A stretch of 64,000 nt of DNA, taken from the NCBI GenBank assembly GCA_029959085.1, contig JARWIR010000014.1:10772001-10836000 (forward strand), read 5' to 3'. Origin of the DNA: Nemophila menziesii (lineage: Eukaryota; Streptophyta; Magnoliopsida; Boraginales; Hydrophyllaceae). Both the position numbers and the translations under genes were made by a program. The notes under the pieces were generated by a model. The model was not told the DNA's origin and searched no databases. It saw only the letters and a list, made by a program, of their open reading frames with translations. Shown here one piece after another: positions 45,592-54,518 of the stretch. The first letter of the stretch is position 1; the number at the start of each line of letters is the position of its first letter.

Positions 45592-46644
45592 TCATCCAAT
45601 TGCTTCTTTGTTTGCTCGAAGTACTTGAAGTAGCTTCTCCTCTTGAGGACCTGAAAGGTTAGCAGAAATAATAACAGGAAAAGTTTTATTCGTACCTAGA
45701 TATGCATAGCGTAGATGCTCTGGAAGTGGTTTTTCTTCGAGAACAGGTGGACATATTATAAATGGCTGTTTCATTGGTTCAATTTCACCTGGTTCTCGAA
45801 GTAGTTCTCGCACATTTGATCCTAATGCAGCAACATCTTCAGGGGGAATCTCGAATTCCTCTGGTGATTCAAGTGCTAAGGCTTTGTCAAGATCATCATC
45901 TAAGCTTGCTTCATTGAAGACTTCTTGCGCCATTTTTCCGATGATATCTATTTTGAAGCACTCATCTTTTGGCATTGGTAACTTCATAGCCTGAAACACA
46001 TTTAATCGTATTTGTTCGCCTTGTACTCTCATGATCAACTCACCATTCTCAACATCAATTAGTGTACGCCCCGTGGCTAAGAATGGTCTACCCAAAATGA
46101 TGAGGACATTCTTATCCGCGTCGTAGTCAAGAATAATAAAATCACAAGGAAAAATAAAAGAGCCAGCTTTATCTAAAACATCTTCAATTTTACCTATTGG
46201 TCGTGAGAGGGAGCGATCCGCCATTTGTAATACCACAGATGTGGGTACTACTTCTCCGATATTAAGCTTCTCGAACAGAGATCTAGGCATGAGATTGATG
46301 CTCGCGCCTAGATCACATAATGCTTTCCCCGTCCAACTGTCTCCAATGCCGATAGGAATTGTAAAACTTCCGGGGTCTTCTAATTTTTGTGGCAACTCAC
46401 TTTGACAAATAGCACTGCACTCCCTAGGTAATCCAATTGTTTCCCCAGTTTCTATACTTCGCTTGTTGGAGAGAATGTCTTTCATGAATTTAAGATAGGT
46501 TGGCATTCTCTTGAGAGCTTCAACAAGGGGTATATTAACTTCCAACTTCTTCAACATGTCAACGAACTTCTTGAATTCCAGGTCATTGTCCTTCTTTCTG
46601 ACACGTGAAGGGTATGGTGGTGGAGGGCGTGTATTGAGTTCCAC
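45592..46644 (-). CDS. Element C aspartic protease and linker to RT
   Basis: In frame with both gag (upstream) and RT (downstream), closed by a TGA at 45589-45591 where related elements have Trp, so probably a single nonsense change. Contains FVDMLKKLEVNIPLVEAL, LPQKLEDPGSFTIPIGI, the active site ALCDLGASINLMPRSLF (DLGAS) and VLIILGRPFLATGRTLI. The following linker (residues about 220-350) is acidic and ends SGPQEEKLLQVLRANKEAIG, the usual lead-in to RT. It matures the polyprotein. Confidence 0.9.
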   Translation of the reverse strand: MELNTRPPPPYPSRVRKKDNDLEFKKFVDMLKKLEVNIPLVEALKRMPTYLKFMKDILSNKRSIETGETIGLPRECSAICQSELPQKLEDPGSFTIPIGIGDSWTGKALCDLGASINLMPRSLFEKLNIGEVVPTSVVLQMADRSLSRPIGKIEDVLDKAGSFIFPCDFIILDYDADKNVLIILGRPFLATGRTLIDVENGELIMRVQGEQIRLNVFQAMKLPMPKDECFKIDIIGKMAQEVFNEASLDDDLDKALALESPEEFEIPPEDVAALGSNVRELLREPGEIEPMKQPFIICPPVLEEKPLPEHLRYAYLGTNKTFPVIISANLSGPQEEKLLQVLRANKEAIG

Positions 46645-46782
46645 TGGTTTTTTTGTCTTTTCAGGTGTCTCGGCTTGAACACTCTTTGGTTTAACTACCT
46701 CCTCAACTGTATCTTTGGTTATTTCTTCCCCCCTTTGTTCTGGAATAGGGATTGGTTCTTGTTCTGGTCTTGGTGGAGGTAG

Positions 46783-47319
46783 TTATTTTCCACTTCGCAA
46801 CTCAACTGCATGGCAAGAATCGTCTCTAGGAGCAATAGTATCACTTGGGAGTTGCCCTTTAGGCCGATTTTGTAATGAGCTCGCCAGATGTGATATAGTA
46901 TGCTCTTCATCTTTCTGTATAAATTGTTCAAGCTCCAACATATCTTTTAAACGTCTACTAACCAGATAGAAACGGTCTAGGAATCTTGCTTGAAGCTTGT
47001 CCCAATCTGGAATAACATGAGGGTATTGGGTATCATACCAATCGCTTGCACATCCGGTCAAGAAGAACTGGAACATCAGGTAATACACTTGCTCCCTAGT
47101 AACTCCTCTTACGATATAAGCATCACAGATCTGCATGAATTTCTGAATATATCGGATCGGATCTTGATGTGCAACTCCGCTGAATAATCCATGAGATGCA
47201 AATTGAGTTAGCATCCCTGGATCAGGTTTAAATTTAGCGGCTTGGATTTCTGGAGCGCGAATTCCTCGTGGCTCCACTCTGAACTCGATGGGTAGCTCAA
47301 GTCTCCTTGGGTTCTCCAT
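46783..47319 (-). pseudogene. Element C gag, internally deleted
   Basis: ATG at 47319 (MENPRRLELP), about 100 bp from the primer site. The capsid core is present up to LELEQFIQKDEE (GLFSGVAHQDPIRYIQKFMQ, FQFFLTGCASDWYDTQ, ARFLDRFYLVSRRLKDM). It then jumps to SSLQNRPKGQLPSDT and ELRSGK, which belong to the gag C-terminus. The second half of capsid and the zinc-knuckle nucleocapsid are missing. A TAA at 46780-46782 ends the frame, which is open again and in frame with the protease beyond it. It probably cannot package RNA. Confidence 0.88.
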
Positions 47320-47419
47320 CTGTAACTAAATCTGAAAAACTAAAACTAAAAACAAAAGCGTAAAATAGAACTAACTAAAATTAAAAACACAAGATATATG
47401 CACAAGGACTAACGATGTA

Positions 47420-47438
47420 GTCCCCGGCAGCGGCGCCA
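47420..47438 (-). other. Primer-binding site of element C
   Basis: Minus-strand TGGCGCCGCTGCCGGGGAC, identical to the E1 sites, six bases inside the LTR. Confidence 0.88.
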
Positions 47439-47444
47439 AAAACT

Positions 47445-48911
47445 TGGTGGGGCCTAGGGTGTGATAAAATAAGATACAATTAACGTGCAAATAACACCCT
47501 AGACTACACGGTTCTGCAAGTATACAGATCGTATGCAAGTTTTAGTTAAAAGATTAAGATTCGTTCCGCAGAGACTACAGAGGTTAGGAGAATCTTATGC
47601 AAATACCTAGTGCAAATCAATTAAAGATAGAACAACTAAACACAAATAAAAGTAAAGACAAATAAAGATAGATTCGAGACAATGATTAACTAAGTTAAAC
47701 TAAGAATTGAAAGACAGAAAATAAATATGAAAGAGAAGTGATATGAGAATATAGCTTAAGTTATTAGCATGTAAGGGTGAATTATGTAGTATTTCCCTAA
47801 TCGGTCCCAATTCGCTATCGGTAGTTTCAAATAGGATTTACCTGTGTCAATAAGGCTTCCTAAGCAAACTTTTCCTGTAATTGGTATATAGTCACAAGAA
47901 CTAAACCATAGTGATTATCTAGCTAGGTTGGGTTGTCAAATCAGACCTAAGACTAGACGTTATGTGCTAAACATGCAATCAAACACCGTTGTCAATGGTG
48001 ACCTAATTACTAGATGGTAATTCTATATGGCCGCGGTTCCACAAGAACACAAAATATAATTCCAAACACATAAACAGAGAATAAAAACTATAATTCAATT
48101 CAAAACATTAAATTCCCAAATTAGATAGATGTCAACTCAAAACTAGGGTTCATACATTAATGCTAAAACTCAAGCTAAAGAAATTTAGTTCATGAAAGAA
48201 AAGAAAGAAATTACAAAATTAAAGGTAGAAGAAGACATAATGATGAACAGCTCTTTCCAGACTTCTCTCTTGTGTTGTAAGCTTCCTCTTGGCTTCAGTT
48301 TTCACCAAGGATCATTTAAGAGTGTTAAGAGGCTGTATTTATAGTATATAGGTTGACCTAATTCGTTTCTTTAGAGATAAGTTAAGTAATGGACTCCTAG
48401 CCCAACTCAAATTCGTAAGGAAATAAAGATAAACACTGCTGGACCGTTTTGAGCATATCTTCTTCGTTATTGGTCGGATTGAGCTCCATAAGATACCAAA
48501 AGAATCGTAACAGAATTATCTCTAGCCCTGTGAAAGGAAATTACCAAAATCGGCCTATTTCTTGGGTAAAATAGCACTTCTTTAGGCGTGTACTGCAGAA
48601 TCCTAGATTAGGCAGCTTTTCATTTTCCATGTTTTTAGCCTTTGTTTCCTTTATCTCCAATTTCCATGCAAATCTCTTTCCATAAGTTGTAGTCTTTGAC
48701 TTGGACTCTAATTAATCTCCATAATTATCTTTAAAGCTTCACACTAAATAAACAATTAAACCCAATATGCTCTAAAAATATTATGTTACTAAATCAAGAC
48801 TCAAAATAGGAAAGTGCACTAAACTAAGCTAAAATCAACATATAAACTAATAAATAAGCCTAAAATGATGTCTCATGAGTATATTTTATTATCACAAATG
48901 AGGAGACATCA
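47445..48911 (-). mobile_element. Element C 5' LTR
   Basis: 1467 bp; 32 bp shorter than its partner because one CATGTA-flanked segment is missing near 47770. Start hairpin at 48866-48911. Confidence 0.93.
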
Positions 48912-49472
48912 GAAGACCTAATTCGTTTTCTTGGAGTGGAAGACAAGTAACTTGGACTCCTAGCCCAACTCAAACTCGTAACCCTAAATATAAAAAAGGT
49001 AATAATCTGCCACTGTTTTGTTTTAGCCATAACTTCTTCGTTTCAACTTCGATTGATGTCTTTTTTTATCGAAACTGATCGTCTCGGAAAGCTCTATAAC
49101 TTTGCTTCATAGCATTCTTCTAAATTCCTAACCAATCTTGAGTAACGTGGGTGCTGGAATTCAGATTTACTTGACAACCTTATCTTTCCATATCTTATCT
49201 TTTCTTTCCTTTATCTCCAATTTCCATGCATATGTTCTTTCCTTTATCTCTTTAGACTTGATTTGGCATCTAATTGATTTGTATATATCTTTAAAGCTTC
49301 ACACTAAATAAATAAATTAAACCAAATATGCTCTAAAAATAATAATTCATTAAAACAAGACAAGAAATAGGAAAGTGCAATAAATCATGGAAAAATCGAC
49401 TACTAGACTCCCTAAAACACTAAAAATGATGTCTCCAACTAAGATTAATTCATCACAAATAGGGAGACATCA
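48912..49472 (-). mobile_element. LTR of element D, right segment, with TSD of C at 48912-48916
   Basis: Begins with the GAAGA duplication and completes the LTR cut at 33270. Ends GGAGACATCA at 49472 next to a purine tract (49473-49488). The 46-nt hairpin at 49427-49472 has a perfect 10-bp stem. Confidence 0.9.
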
Positions 49473-49488
49473 AGACCCCCAACTCAAA

Positions 49489-50082
49489 TTTGTATCGTCC
49501 TAATACAATAAAGATAAAAACAAAGGGAAGTCTCTAAATACACGCCTAGGTCAAATAAGCATAGTGGAAAGAAGATAGCAGAATATATAGAATAGACATA
49601 AAGCAACTACTCAGAAAATTTCATGTAATAATATTTACATACTACATACCTGCATACTTCTCATATTCACAATCAACACAACTTGAATTAAAGATTATAT
49701 TAGCTTCGCAATGTAAGAAGGAGAGGATCTTTACTCAGTTCACCAAGGAGGCTATAGATTGTTCATCGAACTTCACTAGTACCCAACGATCCACTTAACT
49801 ACTCTCTATTGGCTCAATCACTTCCAGATTACATAGAAAGAATCATAAGGTCTTTTAGGTTGTAATGTTGGCTTAGGGACGGTATGATAAGTATATTTGG
49901 ATAATTTAGAGTGAGCTTTTGGCTCTCTCCTCACTAGCCATCAAAGAATCACCCTAGAGTTTGAGTTACTCTCATAAAACGTTTCTCACTCAACCCAATG
50001 ATTTTTCTTGATGCACAAGGTAGCATCCCCAATAACCCAATAAAGCATAAGATGTTCACATACAAATTCCACTTTGCCAGTC

Positions 50083-50117
<35 letters not shown>

Positions 50118-50944
50118 TTTTCAAATCAATTTTTTTCTCTTTTGTATAGCTATGACTCTCTTTTTGATGTTGAGATATCATGCTATTTTTTCTCATATTT
50201 TTTTCTTTTCTTTTCATGCTTTTCAGCCCTTTTCATTTACTCTCACCCCAAAAAAGGGTTACAATATAAACATGTGAATCATCATCGATATAGAACAGAG
50301 CACAATTAATACGCTCAAAAATCCCAAACCAATAACAATTCCCATAATAGTGGACCCACCACCCCAAACTCAAGCTCTAAAACAATTGTCTATGCATCGC
50401 GATTCGAGTGCGGGTTATATGGAAAAGGTCTATAATATAAAGGGATATGGCTTATAATGTGGTTATATAAAAAGGCTTTAGAAAGGCTAGAAGGGGATGA
50501 GAAGGATATAAAATAATAAGTTGGACAACAAGCTAAAAGGCAACAAGGGGCTTATGAAAGAACCGCCTTAATCACTTTCTAAACTATGCAATTTCGTTAT
50601 TCTCTACCTTTAGCACGTTCATCAAACGGGTTTGTCAACTAGCTTGGATCTCACGGCCTACACATCAATCATGGCTCCCTGAGATCGAACGTACTTTCTA
50701 TCGCATTGCTTACTAATCTTTTCTTTACTATCAATGTATGTTTTCCTGCAAATACTCAAAGCATACAAAGTAAAGCAGCTCCTAAACATATTACTTTCTA
50801 TCATTAACTTAACAAGCCTATGCTTTCAAGCTATTAAACAAACTCTACATCTAAATCCCATGTATCGAAAAATATAATTTCTACCTAAAAACAGAAAAAT
50901 GGAGATGAGAGACAACAGATCCCCACACACCCCAACTCAAAAAT
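49489..50944 (-). other. Element D 3' untranslated region
   Basis: No credible gene. Purine motifs at 50361-50374 and 50929-50943. An (AT)15 microsatellite occupies 50086-50115 and causes small spurious ORFs. Confidence 0.75.
50086..50115 (+). repeat. (AT)15 microsatellite
   Basis: Fifteen uninterrupted AT units in the D 3' region; the E1 and C counterparts have only short ATATAT runs. Confidence 0.95.
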
Positions 50945-50964
50945 GAGACGTGTCCCCACGACTC
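50945..50964 (-). other. GGGA-loop hairpin downstream of ORF3 (element D)
   Basis: Minus-strand GAGTCGTG, GGGA, CACGTCTC, one mismatch in the stem; about 85 nt after the ORF3 stop at 51049-51051. Confidence 0.75.
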
Positions 50965-51048
50965 GAAAAAGACTCTAAAAAGAAATTAAAATTAGCAGAT
51001 AAAGAATATTCATAAATGGTAAGGAAAAAAGAGAACATACTCTCGAGG

Positions 51049-52264
51049 CTATTGCCTCGCATTATCGACATCCAATATAGGATTTGCTGGATCTTTCTTT
51101 AATTGCTCTAGGAGTGTCATGATGTGCACTTAATTAGCTTTGATTTGTGCCACATCTTTGGCTAAGGAAGTTTGAGCTGCTTCGACTTTATTTAATCTCT
51201 CTTCTACCTTCTCTTACCAAATAAGATCCTTTTCTTCTTTTGAAAGTTGTGTAACTCTCGTTACTCTCAAAATTGTTTTCATCCAATTGTTGTCAATATT
51301 GTTCATCATATTATACATTAGCTTCTCTTCTTTACCCGGAATCACATTTGCTTTTCGCACAAGGCACATGATCATAGTAGGATATTTCAAACTAAACAAC
51401 GGAGTGGGAGAGACCAAAAATCGCATCACCTCCTCAAAGATCACTTGTGCCACATCCACTTCTTCTCCCCTTAAAATACAATTCAACAAGATTGCGTTCT
51501 TCTTAGTTACCTCCGAGTTTCTTAGGGTTCCAAATACATTTGCTGTAAGGATATGGTGCCACACTTTTGTATCTCCTTGGAGATATTTGTAAGGCCAAGG
51601 TGCCTTCAATTCTCCCGTTATTTGCTTGCACTTTCTCCTTGTCTAACACATTCTCAAAAAGTAGATTCCAATCGATAGTCTTGATATTTTCCACCACTTC
51701 TCTATACTTACATGGTCCAACCCATTTCTTAAACCGGAAGTGGTTTCGAATCTCTTCAACTGTGAAAGGAACGAACTTGCCTCTTACTGGAACACAACCA
51801 TTATTATCTCGGCTAAAGAGGCCTAAATAGAAATAGAAAACTAACTCTCTACATAAATTCGATCTTCGCAACATGAATGTATACCAACCCAATCTATCAC
51901 CCATCTCTATGAATCTCTTGTACTCACCTTCTTCAACTTCTTCTTTAAATACTCTCTCATAATCCAAAGGAAGATATGTTAAGTGTTTTTCTACTGAAGC
52001 TAACATGGCCTTGGAAGCTTCATTGATCTTGATCACAGGATTCTCAATTTGTAACGGTTGTGGTATCTTCATTATTAAAGTTGAAACTTTTAGGCTTTTT
52101 TATCTTACCACAGCTAGCTTTCCTTTAATATCTGAACATGCTTTACCTTTCAAATTGGAACTTGAACTTTTCTCAATTGATTTCTTCTCACTATGATCCA
52201 ACACTTTATTTTGATTCTTCTTTATCTCCCTGACAGTAGATAATGTTTCTGTTCTTTTTGTCAT
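51049..52264 (-). pseudogene. Element D ORF3 (putative plant transposon protein family)
   Basis: ATG at 52264 (MTKRTETLSTVREIKKNQNK), with the purine motif at 52268-52281 just upstream. A stop near 52100 separates the Lys/Ser-rich N-terminus from frame 51503-52072 (LPLDYERVFKEEVEEGEY, LGWYTFMLRRSNLCRELV, LGLFSRDNNGCVPVRGKF, VPFTVEEIRNHFRFKKW). A frameshift near 51600 leads to frame 51214-51609 (PWPYKYLQGDTKVWHHILTA, NAILLNCILRGEEVDVAQVI, YPTMIMCLVRKANV). A further stop precedes the coiled-coil tail ending at 51049. It is co-linear with E1 ORF3 throughout. Confidence 0.78.
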
Positions 52265-52694
52265 TACAATTGACCTCCAACTCAAAGTTTTAACCACTCT
52301 TGAAATTTGAAACCCTTGATTATAGGTTGAACAAGCTTTATTTGGGATAGGAAAGGTGTTATGATGACGATTCTCTATATGTGTAGGATGAAATCTTCTA
52401 TGATTGGTGGGATCTAAGAATTTGTAGGATGAATTTTTTAAATTTCATCTTTTGATTCTTGGATTCAAAGTGTTTTGATATGATATGGGTGGTTGAATTT
52501 TCTCTGTAATGATGTGGAGAAAGGCTTGGATGTGTTTTTATGGTGATTGGGTAGTGTTTCGATATTTGGTGGATGTTGGATGAAGCTTTAATGGAGTTAG
52601 GGTAGGTTTGGGGAAGAAAGAGAGGCTTAAGGATTGAAAATTTCGTGTAGAAACTAACCTCTTCTTTTACAATTCCCGTAATATAACCTTCTCT

Positions 52695-52990
52695 CATTGG
52701 ATATGTCGGTGCCATGCGGTGCGTCGGAGGTGGGCTGTGGTGTACCAGACCTGAGGTTTTGAAAACCGTGTTCCCGAATTGTCGATACGGTTTTGAAGAG
52801 ATGGTCTTTTTCCTCTCGTACATGTACCATGGTGGAAACCGTGGCCACGTTTTTGTTGGTGCAGTGTACCGGATCTCTCCTGCGGTGTACCGCAGCTACC
52901 TGATCTTCATACTGTGGTCGCGATACGCGATACGGTTTTCGGAGCTTCTTCTCGGCAATATACCGTAGCGAAAACCGTCGCCACGATATT
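52695..52990 (-). promoter_or_regulatory. CpG-rich inverted-repeat cluster upstream of ORF3 (element D)
   Basis: Units such as GGTGCAGTGTACCGG, CCTGCGGTGTACCGCAG, CGATACGGTTTT and AAACCGTGGCCACG. CTGCGGTGTACCGCAG is a near-palindrome shared with the Sirevirus LTR units. Confidence 0.5.
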
Positions 52991-53151
52991 TTGACCTGCG
53001 GTATTTTTGCCGAATTTTTGTTTTTCTTTTCTTAACTCGATTTCTTAAGTACCTGAACATCAAAAACACTCATACCTTTCTCAATAATGCAATATCAATT
53101 GATAACAGCTAAACTAAACAAAATTTAAAGACATAAAAATAGAAAAAAATT

Positions 53152-53208
53152 GCGGGTTGTCTCCCGTACAACACTTTTATTTAACGTCTTTTAAAATTAG
53201 ACGCAATA
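53152..53208 (-). other. Post-pol double hairpin (element D)
   Basis: Minus-strand CGTCT...AGACG and CGGGAGACAACCCG stems around the conserved AAAAGTGTTGTA core, directly after the end of the integrase tail, as in E1. Confidence 0.7.
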
Positions 53209-53214
53209 CCTCTA

Positions 53215-54256
53215 TCAAGATTTGCGAATATAGCCTCCCCAACAACGAGCAAGTTTATGAACGTCTACTAATCTTTGTTGAGTGCCCCTCTTGGGCCTGA
53301 TCTCTATCACCTTAGCTGAAACAACTTCAGTGACTACAAATGGTCCCATCCACGAGTCTTTGTGACCTCGTGGCGTATTATCTGGTTTGTGGGCTTTCCA
53401 TAGAACTTCATGGCCGACCCTAAACTCAATATTTGGTTCAGTATCCACAGGCTTTGCGTGAATCTTTTCTTTAGGGACTTTGTGATGTGAAAGGTTGTGG
53501 ATGACAGGAACGGTGGGATCTGACTTCCTTGGTTTCTTACCCCAGACATAGAATGTCTCAGATACGTTTTTAGCATGAAGGGTAACTGTTCCTTCGTGGA
53601 AGTTGATTATGCTCTAACTTGTAGCCATGAAAGGCCTTCCAAGTATGATTGGAACCTGCTTATATGCGTTGAAATCAAGTATAACAAAGTCAGTAGGGAT
53701 AGATATTACCTGATTGGACATGAGCGTCCTCCACTGTTTCCTATGTCTTGGTAACTAAGTTGTCAGCAAACTGCAACTTCACTGGAGCTTTCTCTGATTT
53801 CTGAAGTCCAAGTCTATCGTACACGGACTTTGGCATAAGATTCACACCTGAACCCACATCACTAGCTTTCACCTTGAGCGTACCATTTATTTGAATAGGA
53901 AGATTAAAGCTTCCTGGATCTTTGAGCTTCAATGGAAACTCTTTCTCTACTTTTCTCGAGACTCTCACAGACTCTTTCTTGGCTTTTACACTTGCTTCTT
54001 TCTTTGGAATAATTTGCGTGAATACTTGTTGCGGTGTAAGCCCTTTATTTGCAATCTCAAGCATCTGGGCGTTGATATTTTCAAGAGTATACGCCTCTAC
54101 AAATGTCTTGAGTTCAATGTCAACCTTCGGATCTGTATGAGGAATAATCGGTGACACTGTTTGAACAACTGGTGGAGATTCCACCTGTACTTCTTCTTTA
54201 TTTTCTTGCACAGCAGGTGCAACTTCTACTTTCTCTTTCGAGACTTCTTTCTCTCT
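53215..54256 (-). pseudogene. Element D protease fused to integrase C-terminus (RT and integrase core missing)
   Basis: Frame 53741-54211 has the acidic spacer, LKDPGSFNLPIQINGTLKVK and a protease active site reading KASDVGSGVNLMPKSV. Lesions follow (TAG near 53740, a frameshift near 53700). The protease end then reads straight through into EPNIEFRVGHEVLWKAHK, KDSWMGPFVVTEVVSAKVIE and LARCWGGYIRKS. The fusion point is the same as in E1, where a stop lies at the boundary. The ancestor therefore had protease and integrase tail in one frame with no RT. Gag is cut off at 54256. Confidence 0.82.
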
Positions 54257-54518
54257 AATCTTTTAGTACTTACTTTTAGTTATTTTATTTAATTGCGTCG
54301 AGTAGTTTAATAACTCGAAACAAAACATATATATTTTATATTTTATTTCCTGTATTAGCAATTACTACTATCTATCTATTGAACACTTGGGTAATAGCAG
54401 TTCAATCTCTGAGAACGAAACCCGATTTATCGGAGTATTACTTGGACAACCGTACACTTGCGGTATTGTGGTTCCTTTATTTTCAGTACTTAATTTTATA
54501 ACACACTAGGACCCGCCA
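54257..54518 (+). mobile_element. Inverted fragment of an A/B-type LTR (last 262 bp)
   Basis: On the plus strand it matches the reverse complement of 18679-18940 and ends CCCGCCA at the LTR terminus. It faces opposite to A, B, C and D and is joined directly to the interior of D. The D 5' LTR, primer site and gag are missing. Confidence 0.85.

Larger units (their letters stand above)
33271..48911 (-). mobile_element. Element C: Athila-like Ty3/gypsy retrotransposon with gag-pro-pol and ORF3
   Basis: Complete from LTR to LTR with a 5-bp TSD: 3' LTR 33271-34769, internal region, 5' LTR 47445-48911. It is interrupted by LINE-1 (35027-40297). The order gag, protease, RT, RNase H, integrase, ORF3 and the tRNA-Asp-type primer site fit Athila. 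It has the only near-complete gypsy pol in the window, but two in-frame stops and a gag deletion make it defective. It is inserted in the LTR of D. Confidence 0.93.

Noticed and set aside
49998..50309. ORFs rich in Ile and Tyr
   Set aside because: They are translations of the (AT)15 microsatellite and flanking T-runs.
53334..53576. 80-codon minus-strand ORF
   Set aside because: A shadow in another frame of the fused protease-integrase tail in D.
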